A stretch of DNA of 64,000 bases from contig CM049307.1 in assembly GCA_026874595.1 (NCBI GenBank), positions 58,350,870 to 58,414,869 of the forward strand, in the 5' to 3' direction. How positions within the stretch are numbered: the stretch's first letter is position 1; the number at the start of each line of letters is the position of its first letter. A program made the translations under genes and the position numbers. Positions 34,945 through 46,725 of the stretch are shown here, in pieces. The notes beneath the pieces are model-generated. The model had not been told where the DNA came from, searched no databases, and was given only the letters and a program-made list of their open reading frames with translations. Source of the DNA: Sipunculus nudus (Eukaryota > Annelida > Sipuncula > Golfingiida > Sipunculidae).

Positions 34945-36298
34945 TGTTGCAACCACTATTGTAATAACGTTCACTATTGTAATAATTATTACAATAGTGG
35001 TTGGTAAGGGCCAGTTTTAGCCAACCACTATTGTAATAACGGTCACTATACTAATAATTATTACAATAGTGGTTGCAAATGCAACCACTATTGTAATAAT
35101 TTTTTATTACAATAGTGGTTGATATTGCAGGCGGAAAATTTTCCTAGATTTGTCGAGATTCTTCCAAACAAATGACATTTCCGAAAAAAAAACCACACAA
35201 TTCATACTCTGTCTCCCCAAAAACGCATCAGTTTGTATTTCATGTTATTACACTAGTGAACTTTATTACATTAGTGACCGTGTCGAGAAACCACTATTGT
35301 ATTAACGGTCACTATTGTAATAAAAACTAGCGGCCAACTTTATTTCACCACTGAAGAAATAATTCTAACGTCGTTCATCTTGAAATGGCATCATTGTTTT
35401 AAATTTGAGTTCAATTCTAAAATGCTGCAGAATTGTAGTATTCCATACTTTATAATCCACTTTTACATCATTAATTATAGCAATTACGAAAATTATTACA
35501 ATAGTGAACGTTATTACAATAGTGACCGTGTCGAGTAACCACTATTGTAATAACGGTCACTATTGTAATAAAAAATAGCTGCCACTTTTATCTCTCAACT
35601 GAAGAAATAATTTCCCTCATATTTCATCTTGAAATGCCACCATCTTTTCATATTTTTGTTCAAGTGTGATATGCTGGGGAATTAAAGTATTCTAAACTTT
35701 TAAATCCATCGATCCTTACTTAATTAATTATACCTATAACGAAATTTATTACAATATGAAACGTTATTACAATAGTGACCGTGTCGAGCAACCACTATTG
35801 TAATAACGGTCACTAAAATAGCTGCAACTTTTATCTCACAACTGAAGAAATAGTTCATCTTGAAATGCAACCATCTTTCCAAATTTGTGTTCAAGTGTAA
35901 AATGCTGGGGAATTATAGAATTCCAAATGTTGAAATTAATCTTACCTAATTAATTATACCTAATACGAAATTTATTACAATAGTGAACGTTATTACAATA
36001 GAGACCGTTTCGAGCAACCACTATTGTAATAACGGTCACTATTGTAATAAAAATAGCCGATACTTTCATCTCACCACTGAAGAAATAATTTCCCTCGTAG
36101 TTATGTCTTGAAATGCCACTATCTTTTTATGTTTGTGTTCAAGTGTAAAATGCTGGGGAATTATAGTATTCCAAACGTTGTAATCCATCCTTACTGAATT
36201 AATTATACCTAATACGAAATTTATTACAATAGTGAACGTTATTACAATAGTGACCGTGTCGAGCAACCACTATTGTAATAACGGTCACTATTGTAATA
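34945..36298 (+). repeat. Left arm of P: palindromic CACTATTGTAATAA array
   Basis: The 14-mer CACTATTGTAATAA and its inverse recur dozens of times. At 34972-34999 the motif and its inverse abut to form a perfect 28-bp palindrome. From about 35240 the same motifs bracket units of about 250 bp carrying text like CTCACCACTGAAGAAATAAT and AAATGCTGGGGAATTATAG. Confidence 0.85.
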
Positions 36299-39200
36299 AC
36301 AAGTGACCCAGGGGTCATGACGCTCAGCTGACCAGGAAGACATTGACAAAAGTAATTTTATCATCTGAATGTCAAATTTGAATGAAATACTTTTTCGAAA
36401 CTTGACCTTTTGTATAAAATCATCCAATATTCATTGGGGTACTATGGAGCTCTGTAGCATGAAGGATATGGGTAACAGACACCTATTTTCAAGGTTTACA
36501 AGATGACTTTTCAGGGGTCTCCCAGGATGTCAAAAAATAAAATTCTAGGTCCAGTTATTATGATTTGTGCCCTATTAACAAATCCAAATGTTTATTCTGG
36601 GGGGTATTTCAAAGCCGCATAGGATGAAGGATATGGGTAACAGAGATGTAATTTCAGGTGCACAAGGAGACTTTTCAGGGGCCTCCCAGCATATCAAGAA
36701 AGGAGATTCTAGGTCAAGTCATTATAATTTGTGCTCTGTTAACAGATGACCAAATCTTTATTCTGGGGAGTACTTCGGAGCCCCAGAGCATGAAGGATAT
36801 GGGTAACAGGGACCTTATTTCGGGTTTCCATGTAGACCTTTTATGGGCTTCCCTGGAGGTGAGGACAGAAGATTCTAGGTCCAGTCATTATGATTTGTGC
36901 CCTGTTAATATATGACCAAATCTTTATTCTGGGGGGTACTTCAGAGCCCCATAGCTCACAGAATATGGGTAACAGGGACCTTATTTCGGGTTTCCATGTA
37001 GACCTTTTATGGGCTTCCCTGGAGGTGAGGACAGAAGATTCTAGGTCCAGTCATTATGATTTGTGCCCTGTTTACAGATGACCAAATGTTTAAAGATCAC
37101 AAAAGTAGAGAAAAAAAATCGTAAAAAATAAAAAAAATATAGGTGGCGCCACCAACCTCCAGAAATTGATGAAACACTCCATGATCAATATCCATGCAAA
37201 GAATCATGGTGATTAATGCATTAGTTGTTCAGATACTTGAGCTTTTGTATTAAATTTTGCATTATTCTGGGGGGTACTTCAGAACCCTATAGATCAATGA
37301 ATATAGGTCACAGTGACCTAATTTCAGGTTTACAAGGAGAATTACCACAGACCTCCCAGGATTTCAAGTAAGAAGATTCCCGGTCTAGCGGTTACGATTT
37401 GTGCCCTGTTAACAGACAGACGCCTGGATGGCCGGACGGACGACGGACAAAAGGTGATCCCTAAAGCTCAGATGACTTTCAGTCAGCTGAGCTAAAAATT
37501 GAAAAAAATACAGGTGGCGCCACCAGAATGCAGAAACTGATGAAACATTTCATGATCAATATCCATGCAAAGAATCATGGTGATCAATATAATAATTGTC
37601 CAGATACTTGAGCTTTTGTATCAAATTTTCCATTATTCTGGGGGGTACTTCGGAGCCCCATAGCTCAGAGGTTATGGGTAACAGAGACCTAATTTCAAGT
37701 TTTTAAGGAGACTTTTCATGGGCCTCTCAGCATGTCAAGAGAGAAGATTCTAGGTCCAGTTGTTACGATTTGTGCCATGTTAACAGATGACCGCATCTTA
37801 TGAGGTCTCAAAAAAAGAGAAAAAAATTCGTAAAAATAAAAAAAATACAGGTGGCGCCACCATACTGCAGAAACTGATGACACATTCCATGATCAATATC
37901 CATGCAAAGAATCATGGTGATCACTGCAATAGTTGTTTAGATACTTGAGCTTTTGTATCAAATTGTCCATTATTCTGAGGGATACTTCAGATGACTTACA
38001 GTCAGCTGAGCTAAAAACACTTAATGGTCAATATCCATACAAAGAATCATGATGATCTCCGTATTAGTTGTTCAGATAATTCAGCTTTTGTATCAAATTG
38101 TCCATTATTCTAAGGGATACTTCAGAGTCCTATAGCTTGAAGGATATGGGTAACAGAGACCTAATTTCAAGTTTCCACAGGCACTCTTCATGGGCCTCCT
38201 TGCATGACAAGAATGAAGTTTCTAGGTCCAGTTGTTGCAATTTGTACCCTCTTGATAGATAACCACATCTTCAAAGGTCTCAAAAAAAGAGAAAAAAATT
38301 CGTAAAAATTTGAAAAAAATAGAGGTGGCGCACCCTCTCTGCAGAAACTGATGGAACAGCTCATGATCAATATGTATGCCAAAAATCATGACCATCAGTG
38401 TTGTAGTTATTGAGATACTGCACTTTTTGTATCAAATTTTCCATTATTCTGGGGGGTATTTTGGAGCCATACAGCCTTAAGAATATGGGTAACAGAGACC
38501 TAATTTCAGGTTTCCATGGAGAATTTTCATGGGTCTCCCTGTGTGTCAAGAATGAAGATTCTAGGTCCAGTCGTTACGATTTGTGCCATGCTAACAGATG
38601 ACAGCATCCTTAAAGGTCTCAAAAATAGAGGAAGAAATCGTAAAAAAATCAAACAATATAGGTGGCGCCACCAGTCTACAGGAACTGATGGAACACCTCT
38701 TGATCAATAGTTATGCCACAAATCATGACCATCAGTGATGTAGTTATTGAGATATTGAAGTTTTTGTATGAAATTCTTGACTACTCTGGGGGGTACTTTG
38801 GGGCCCCATAGCTTGAAGGATATGGGTAACAGAGACCTAATTTCTGGTTTCCATGGAGACTTTTCATAGGTCTCTCAGTGTATTGAGAATGAAGATTCTA
38901 GGTCCAGTCGTTACGATTTGTGCCATGCTAACAGATGACAGCATCCTTAAAGGTCTCAAAAATAGAGGAAGAAATCGTAAAAAAATCAAACAATATAGGT
39001 GGCGCCACCAGTCTGCAGGAACTGATGGAACCTCTCATAATCAATATGTATGCCAAAAATCATGACCATCAGTGATGTAGTTATTGAGATATTGAAGTTT
39101 TTGTATGACATTTTTGACTACCCTGGGGGGGTACTTTGAGGCCCCATAGCTCGAAGGATATGGGTAACAGAGACCTAATTTCTGGTTTCCATGGAGACTT

Positions 39201-40710
39201 TTCATAGGTCTCTCAGTGTACTGAGAATGAAGATTCTAGGTCCAGTCGTTACGATTTGTGCCATGCTAACAGATGTTCACATTTTTAAAGGTCTCAAAAA
39301 AAAGAGAAAACAATTCGTAAAAAATAATAAAAAAAAAAAATAGAGGTGGCGCACCCAGGCTGCAGAAACTGATGACACACTCCATGATCAAAATCCATGC
39401 AAACAATTATGGTCATCCCTGCATTCGTTGTTCAGATACTTCAGCTTTTATATCAAATTTTCCATTAATCTGAGCTGTACTTTGGAGTGCCACAGCTTAA
39501 AGGATATGGGTAACAGAGACCTAATTTCATATTTCCATGGAGACTTTTCATGGGTCTCCCTGTGTGTCAAGAATGAAGATTCTAGGTCCAGTCGTTACTA
39601 TTTGAGCCATGCTAACAGATGACAGCATCCTTAAAGGTCTCAAAACTAGAGGAAAAAATCGTAAAAAATTGAACGATACAGGTGGCGCCACCAGTCTGCA
39701 GGAACAGATGACACATCTCATGATCAATAGTTATGCCACAAATCATGACCATCATTCAAGTAGTTAATGAGATACTGAAGTTTTTGTATGAAATTTTTTA
39801 CTTTTCTTGGGGGTACTTTGGGGCTCCATAGCTCGAAGAATATGGGTAACAGAGACCTAATTTCTGGTTTCCATGGAGACTTTTCATAGGTCTCTCAGTG
39901 TGTCAAGAATGAAGATTCTAGGTCCAGTCTTTACGATTTGTGCCTTGTTAACAGATGTTTACATTTTGAAAGGTCTCAAAAATAGAGAAAAAAATTCGTA
40001 AAAAATTGAACCATATAGGTGGCGCTACCAGTCTGTAGGAAGTGATGGAACATCTCATGATCAATATGTATGACAAAAATCATGACCATCAGTCAAGTAT
40101 TTATTGAGATATTGAAGTTTTTGTATGAAATTTTTTACTTTTCTGGGGGGTAGTTTGGGGCCCAATAGCTGGAAGGATATGGGTAACAGAGACCTAATTT
40201 CTGGTTTCCATAGAGACTTTTCATAGGTCTCTCAGTGTGTCGAGAATGAAGATTCTAAGTCCAGTCATTACGATTTGTGCCTTGTTAACAGATGTTCACA
40301 TTTTTAAAGGTCTCAAAAATAGAGAAAAAAATTCGTAAAAAATCGAAAAATACAGGTGGCGCCACCAGTCTTCAGGAACTGATGGAACCTCTCATGATCA
40401 ATATGTATGCCAAAAATCATGACCATCAGTCAAGTAGTTAATGAGATATTGAAGTTTTTGTATAAAATTTTGGACTTTTCTTGGGGGTACTTTGGGGCCC
40501 CATAGCTCGAAGGATATGGGTAACAGAGACCTAATTTCTGGTTTCCAAGGAGATTTTTCATGGACCTCCCAGGATGTCAAGTAAGAAGATTCCAGTTCAA
40601 GCGGTTACGATTTGTGCCCTGTTAACGGACAGACGCCCGGACGGCCGGACGGACGACGGACAAAAGGTGATCCCTATAGCTCAGATGACTTTCAGTCAGC
40701 TGAGCTAAAA
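36299..40710 (-). mobile_element. H2 array (minus orientation) inserted in the left arm of P
   Basis: Read on the minus strand it starts TTTTAGCTCAGCTGACTGAA (40710), has a GTCCGTCGTCCGTCCGGC tract, and ends with GTCAGCTGAGC, the hairpin TGACCCCTGGGTCA and CTTGTT near 36299. The host sequence resumes on both sides (AATAAC... and ...AGTAGCCGCCAC), which shows insertion into a P-arm unit. Internal H2 termini at about 37466-37496 and 37987-38014 show at least three joined or deleted copies. The body is a tandem array of a unit of about 336 bp. Non-coding. Confidence 0.75.
37130..40700 (-). repeat. ~336-bp tandem repeat array inside H2
   Basis: The landmark AGGTGGCGCCACC (or variants) occurs near 37141, 37512, 37849, 38328, 38660, 38997, 39342, 39678, 40015 and 40352. 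The later spacing is 332-345 bp. Each unit also carries GATATGGGTAACAGAGACCT and TCTAGGTCCAGTCGTTACGA. Open frames of 60-70 codons here repeat with the unit and are not genes. Confidence 0.9.
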
Positions 40711-40742
40711 AGTAGCCGCCACGTTTATCTCACCACTGAAGA

Positions 40743-41307
40743 AATAATTTTTCCTAATCGTATATCTTGAAGAGACGTATTGCTCCACTCATAAAATTTG
40801 CCGCAACTGCATGAATACCTTGGTCACCCATATTATGACGTCATGTCACGGGTCGCTCGGTACAAAATGCTGCCCCTCCGTGGGACAGCCTTTGCCATGG
40901 ATAGGGGCTGGGATTTGAAAATGTCGGGTCATCAATATAATTTACATATATACAGAGCTGATTGTATATGTCATAAGACTGGTAACGGTGTTTTTATGGG
41001 GTATTTTTAAAAGGTTGAATAAACGCTTGAATTTAGAAGCTTGAATTAGAAATTATACCAGGCATAATTATAATAAACAGATGTATAATGACGCAAATAT
41101 AAGGGTTATTTAATGTAAATTAAAACATTTTGGGAATAGCAACGCTGTTAAACTGAACCAATTTAATAGAAATGCATGTCTTCCGCTATATAATGTCGTT
41201 CATGACGTTGTATTCGTCGAAAAGAAAACTAGACCATTCAAACACATATTTACATGTATGTACGCCTCATAAAGAAGGGTAAAACAGGGAACGTGTTTCA
41301 TATTATT
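40743..41307. other. Interior of P without recognised features
   Basis: Not matched elsewhere in the window. A 70-codon plus ORF at 40798-41010 shows no domain. Confidence 0.4.
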
Positions 41308-41734
41308 GTATCCCCAGACAAAGTGGGGATACTTTGGCTTAGGCCTTCGCCGCCGCCGCCGCAGAGATTTCTTTCAAGTGAGATAAAAATATTTCCCGGA
41401 TCTTTACCAAACTTGACATGTGCATAGATATGGCTGAAAAGACAGAGCCTATTTAAAATGGGGTCATGACATTTACTAGGAGAGTGACCTTGACCTTGAA
41501 CAGGTCAATTTTTCTGGGACAATTACACTCATCCTTGAATATCTCAAGACATCTTGCATGGATTGCTCCAAAAATCAAGTTGACCGAAGATCTTGGAAAG
41601 TGTGGTCATATACCGGAAACTTGTGGCGCCACTTATTAACCTTTTCTTGTTTTCGTGCCGTATAATATCCCTATCAGTGCCACTTGACAATACAGTAAGG
41701 ATTATAAGTCAAAAACAAATGGAAAGATTTCTAT

Positions 41735-41807
<73 letters not shown>

Positions 41808-42210
41808 TATGGGTTATGGGATGATGTAAATTAAAAATGGGGTCATGACCTTTCCTATGGGAGTGGCTTTGACCTTGAGTATTGCCATATATGGCGACAA
41901 TCACATAAAATCATAAATATCTCGATACGTGATCCATGGAATGGTCCAAACATCAAGTTGACCGAAGATTTTGGATAGTTTTGTCTTCTGTGGAAGTTTA
42001 TTGGCGCCATCTACTGTCCTTTTCTTGTTTTCGTGCCGTTTTATATCCCATCAATGCCACTTTGCAGTACTGAAGCATTAAGAGTAAAAAAGAAACTAAT
42101 GGCCAGATTGGAATGAAATTGTTCATGTTCATTGACCTGGGATTCCCCCATCCTATATTCAAGACTGGTGGCGCCACCTGCAATTGTTTTCGTGTGGCGT
42201 CCATCCATAT
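41308..42210 (+). repeat. Repeat H4: hairpin end and two diverged internal units
   Basis: Opens with a hairpin GTATCCCC...GGGGATAC (41308-41332) and a CGCCGCCGCCGCCGC run. Two diverged units follow (about 41450-41735 and 41835-42120), sharing GGGGTCATGACATTTAC/GGGGTCATGACCTTTCC, AAATCAAGTTGACCGAAGAT/AACATCAAGTTGACCGAAGA and CTTTTCTTGTTTTCGTGCCG. They are separated by an AT microsatellite (41739-41806). GGTGGCGCCACCTGCAAT near 42168 recalls the H2 core. The layout resembles H1/H2, but the far end was not identified. Confidence 0.5.
41739..41806. repeat. (AT)n microsatellite
   Basis: About 68 bp of AT repeats inside H4. Confidence 0.95.
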
Positions 42211-42347
42211 ATATGCTTTAGGTGAAATTGCTCATATCTGAGGAGTGGTTCAATGTGTTGGTCTGCAATTTGGCATGTACATCTATTTTACTGGTACAAA
42301 TCTCAATCGCAATCTTTACTATCATACCAAATTGCCATTTGTACCAT

Positions 42348-42412
<65 letters not shown>

Positions 42413-42413
42413 T
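42348..42413. repeat. (AT)n-rich microsatellite
   Basis: AT repeats interrupted by TTTAAATAT; source of the spurious tyrosine-isoleucine ORFs. Confidence 0.9.
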
Positions 42414-43441
42414 ACAATTAGAACTATTGTGCAAGATAAATAAATAAAAATATATAATAATATATATGCTGTGTAGCGTTATCGATAAATAATATATTAA
42501 TTACTGCATTTGCAATGCTTACATGTTTCACAGACACCTCAGCCGTCTTATAAGTTTTGGGGTTAAAGTTTTCTTGGATGTCTCCTGGCAAACTCGGATA
42601 TTTAATCCTATGGATGTAGCTCAATGTATCTGCATGTGAACTGACATCAGTGCCATGCATGCACAGGAATTTTATGATTAGACAAAGTGAAATCCCGGGA
42701 TAACTGGTAGAACCAAAGGGAGGACCGGGGGTTTAGGCGTGGCCCTGTGGGGCTATTGGCTACCCCCTGAAATTTCCAAGCGAGATAGATTTATATATTG
42801 TATGTCTTCTGGGGGTTTAATTTTTCCTCCAGCATCTCCCCATATCAGGCGAATCTATTGAGTCTCCTCAGTTCATTAGGTTTGGCTGGATTCTTCGTTT
42901 ATTCCCTGATTCGATAAAAGATTTCTTAATTACTTACAATATATTTACATTCAATTAAAATATATTACAACCTAATACGCATTTCTCGCATTCAATACTG
43001 CCGTGTGAGTAAGTTCGCAGGACATTTTTTAGTTAAACATTAAATTACCTTTTAGAATTGCATTTCACGAACAACGAATGTACTTTCCATTAACTGTAAT
43101 TTTTTTTAACTACTCGCTTATAATGAATAATGAGGATAAGATAACACTGCGTAAATCCAGTGTTTTATTATACTGATATCGAGATAAAAATGGCTCAGCG
43201 TGGTAAATAAAAAATGAAAATCCCAGACCACGAAATTATAAAAGAACTCCAATGTTAACATTAAAAATGGGACGAGATATTTGCCTTTAATATTGCAATA
43301 ATTGTTACTGTTGTAATAAATGTCGTTTGTGGCATAAATAAACACGTATGACAGGATTGTAAATGTTTTCTGATTAATAAAGATCCCTAACCTTTTACTT
43401 TTATGAATTTTGTTAAATTCGTTAAATTCGGAAAAATCATG
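42414..43441. other. Interior of P without recognised features
   Basis: AT-rich; a minus ORF of 78 codons (42660-42424) and others of about 75 codons show no domain. Confidence 0.4.
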
Positions 43442-44353
43442 TCTTCAGTGGTGAGATAAAAGTGGCGGCTTTTTTTGAATTACAATAGTGACCGTTATTA
43501 CAATAGTGGTTGCTCGACACGGTCACTATTGTAATAACGTTCACTATTGTAATAAATTTCGTTATAGGTATAATTAATGACATGAGACTGGATAATAACG
43601 TTTGGAATACTATAATTCTCCAGCATTTTACACTTGAACACAAATATAAAAAATAGATTGAGGCATTTCAAGATGAAATATGAGGGAAATTATTTCTTCA
43701 GTGGTGAGATGAAAGTATCGGCTATTTTTATTACAATAGTGACCGTTATTACAATAGTGGTTGCTCGACACGGTCACAATTGTAATAACGTTCACTATTG
43801 TAATAAATTTCGTAATTGCTATAATTAATGATGTAAGAGTGATAATAAAGTTTGGAATATTACAATTCTGCAGCATTTTAGAATTGAACTCAAATTTAAA
43901 ACAATGGTGCATGCCATTTCAAGATGAACGACGATAGAATTATTTCTTCAGTGGTAAAATAAAGTTGGCCGCTAGTTTTTATTACAATAGTGACCGTTAT
44001 TACAATAGTGGTTTCTCGACACGGTCACTAATGTAATAAAGTTTACTAGTGTAATATGAAATACAAACTGATGCGTTTTTGGGTAGACAGAGTATGAATT
44101 GTGTGGGTTTTTTTCGGAAATGTCATTTGTTTGGAGGAATCTCGACAAATCTAGGAAAATTTTCCGCCTGCAATATCAACCACTATTGTAATATATAATT
44201 ATTACAATAGTGGTTGCATTTGCAACCACTATTGTAATAATTATTACAATAGTTACCGTTATTACAATAGTGGTTGGCAAAAACTGGCCCTTACCAACCA
44301 CAATTGTGATAATTATTACAATAGTGAACGTTATTACAATAGTGGTTGCAACA
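43442..44353 (-). repeat. Right arm of P (inverted relative of 34945-36298)
   Basis: Carries three units of about 250 bp bounded by TTATTACAATAGTGACCGTT-type motifs, then the marker region GGAGGAATCTCGACAAATCT and the terminal palindromic motifs ending GGTTGCAACA. Order and orientation are the inverse of the left arm. Confidence 0.85.
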
Positions 44354-44359
44354 TAGCTC
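44354..44359 (+). other. Putative target-site duplication, right (TAGCTC)
   Basis: Matches 34939-34944 exactly and abuts the right terminus of P. A hexamer can match by chance, but it coincides with the end of a perfect inverted repeat. Confidence 0.5.
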
Positions 44360-44377
44360 TCTTGCCTGCTGTGTTTT

Positions 44378-45841
44378 TTGCTTGCCGGAAATCTTCGATT
44401 TTCGCAAGCTGGTTGGTCAGTCGCGGATGTCTGTCTGTTTGTCTGTCATCTCTCTACAGGTCTCAATTTTGCACCAATCACTTTCAAACTTACATACTTT
44501 ATAGATAATCAAAAATGCAAGAAGCCTATTGTTTTTGGTCAGTATAGGTCAAAGGTCAAGGGTCAAGGTCATCAAAACTTCTCAAAACGGTGTTTTCTTC
44601 ATATCTTTGTCACTATTAGTCGTATCTTCTTCAAACATAGCTCATTTTAAACGTCATTCCAAGGCCAGTCATCTGGTGTGTAGCTGACTCAAATTTGCCG
44701 TAACAATGGTTACGAATTTTTGGGAAAAAGTCATGATATTCGAAAATAAGGGGCCTTATTTTTCTAACTTTGGCAGTTTTACAGCTAGAGAGGTCTAGTT
44801 TTTTGCATCAGGTAGCATTTAACAAGTACTGCAAGATTATGTTAAGGTCTCGCGATATCTCGTATAATATCTCGTCAAACGAGATATTTCGAGATTTCAG
44901 TAATCTTGCCCTGGAGGTCACAGTTTTGCAGGAATCTTTTTGAAACTGACATAGCGTAAGTCCTACACTATTATCTCGAAACAGTTTTTCCATTTTTTGA
45001 ATGCAGCCGCTAGGTGGCGCTGTATGCAAACCACCCCAACATATCATGTTTTGGCGATATCTCCAAAACTGTGAGCCTCAATTACATAAACTATAGCTTA
45101 TTTTCTTCCTCTGAGTCTTTTCTAAATCCTGGTGGAGTCATTTTGACGCAATCTTGAGTCACTTTGTCAGTGTGTCCGTCTGTTTCTCAGTTTTCATCAA
45201 ACTCGCCTGCTTAACGGTTATGGCGTCTCACATATAGCATTCTACAGCTCACAGTTTTGAAAGAATCCTTTTAAAACTATTACATCTTATGTCTTACACT
45301 AAAATCTCGAAATGAATTTTTCATTTTCCAGATAAGGCCGCTAGGGGGCGGTGCACTCAAACTTCCACAACATATCATTTTTTGGCCATATCTCCAAAAG
45401 TATAAACCTCATTTACATAAACTATAGCTTATTATCTTCCTCTGAGGTTTCTCCATCACATGATTAAGTCAACTGGTCTCAATCTTGGGTCAGTTTGTCA
45501 GTATGTTTGTCTGTTTGTCAGTTGTCCTCAATTTCGCCTGCTTCCAGGTGCTTGCGTCTCACATGTAGCATTCTACTGGACAGTTTTGAAGGAATCGTTT
45601 TGTAAATTACACTTGTCATATATCATGATGATATCTGGAAGTCCTATATTAATTATTCAAATAAGTCAAAGGTCAAGGACAAGGTGATCAAAATATATCA
45701 AAATCTTATTTTCTTTAGAACTTTGTTAATATTGGTTCTTTCTTCACAAACTATGGATTATTTTCTTTCACTTTTATACTGCTCGTTCATCTGACTAACT
45801 TTACATCATTTCCGGCAAGCGCGTGACCTCAGGTCATCTAG
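44378..45841 (+). mobile_element. Helentron-associated-type element H1, copy 2
   Basis: 1464 bp, same ends as copy 1: TTGCTTGCCGGAAATCTTCG and CGGCAAGCGCGTGACCTCAG...TCTAG followed by T's. The 5' TGTC tract is shorter. Two internal units carry CCGCTAGGTGGCGC (45007) and CCGCTAGGGGGCGG (45338). It begins 24 bp after the right end of P. Differences from copy 1 are scattered substitutions and small indels. Confidence 0.8.
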
Positions 45842-45859
45842 TTTTTTTTTTTATTTTGA

Positions 45860-46190
45860 TGAAGGTTATGTACGTGGCATATTGAGTACATTCATCAACT
45901 TGATTGAACGCAATTTCTGCCAAATAAAGCAGATGGATACGATAAAACATCAAATGTCACGGCTTTTGCCTTTATTATTCACAGAGAGCATATGATCACT
46001 GAATCGGGAAAAATTTGCACAGATCATCTAATCACACCATAAAAGTCCTTTTGAATTATTTCAAGCATTCAAAAATTAATGTTACCCGTGGTCGCCCCGT
46101 CGATCACTCAATCACTCACTACATGATTAATTTTTTCATCTTCTGTAGTAATTAGCAATTTACATAAGATTAATAGAATATCCAGAGACC
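45860..46190 (+). repeat. Diverged relative of 24490-24830
   Basis: Shares CACGGCTTTTGCCTTTATTA, ATTCACAGAG.GCATA.GATCACT and TCCTTTTGAATTATTTCAAG-type text with the duplicated unit. Much more diverged than copies A and B are from each other. Confidence 0.45.
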
Positions 46191-46228
46191 GTGAATTCCT
46201 TGCCCTTGAGCCAATGGGAAAAAAAACA

Positions 46229-46725
46229 AACAAGTGACCCAGGGATTACGACACTCAGGTGATCTGCGATCCTGAGAAATTCTGATAATTCTGTCATTTT
46301 ATCATTTATCAAAATTTGTCGACAGCAGTTGGGAAGAAATTACCGAATGGATTTGTTTTCACATTTTTTTTCATGGTGATAGAAGGATATGTGCACTTGA
46401 TGCATGTTCTTTCAGTTTATGCATTAAATGTAAAAAAAAAGTGCTGGGCTCTTGTTGTGACATGCCATCATTATGAAAAATATTATTAAAATGCGAAAAA
46501 GAAATTAAGAAAATGTAGATGGCGTTTGTGTTTGGAAACAAAACTATCCCCGAACACTATAGCAAATCTGATTTTCTAGGTGATAAAAACACACAAAATC
46601 GAGCTTAACTCGAAGAATATAGGTCACAGTGACCAAAGTGTTGGTGTGCGAAAAAAAACCATCTGATGTTGCGCCTGTTAACGGACGGACAAAGAATAAT
46701 TTTGATAACGTGTTCTAGCAGGGAA
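46229..46725 (-). mobile_element. Decayed H2 element
   Basis: The left end AACAAGTGACCCAGGGATTACG then ACACTCAGGTGATC matches the canonical H2 3' end. The right end has TGTTAACGGACGGACAAAG, a remnant of the microsatellite end. The body lacks the 336-bp array. Confidence 0.55.

Larger units (their letters stand above)
34945..44353. mobile_element. Large foldback-type element P with repeat-built inverted arms
   Basis: The ends are perfect inverses over at least 25 bp (left starts TGTTGCAACCACTATTG; right ends CAATAGTGGTTGCAACA), flanked by TAGCTC on both sides. The left arm (34945-36298, resuming 40711-40742) and right arm (43442-44353) are inverted relatives over about 0.9-1.3 kb. They include a unique marker around ATTTTCCTAGATTTGTCGAG (about 35139) that returns inverted near 44141-44160. 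Each arm holds tandem units of about 250 bp (roughly five left, three right) separated by CACTATTGTAATAA motifs. The interior (about 40.75-43.44 kb) encodes no recognised transposase. Foldback elements, Polintons and Dada elements have long inverted repeats or about 6-bp duplications; the class is not decided. Confidence 0.65.

Noticed and set aside
34945-36298. CRISPR-like or phage-type repeat array
   Set aside because: Repeats are inverted palindromic motifs and ~250-bp units in eukaryotic DNA with no unique spacers of uniform length and no cas genes.
36658-40580. Multiple 60-85 codon ORFs as a gene family
   Set aside because: They recur with the ~336-bp H2 unit on both strands; composition follows the repeat, with no domain.
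41593-42447. ORFs with long YIYIYI stretches as membrane proteins
   Set aside because: Direct translation of (AT)n microsatellites.
34945-44353. Polinton/Maverick assignment for P on the basis of a 6-bp duplication
   Set aside because: No polymerase B, integrase or capsid coding sequence is visible in the interior, and the termini are not distinctive; class left open.
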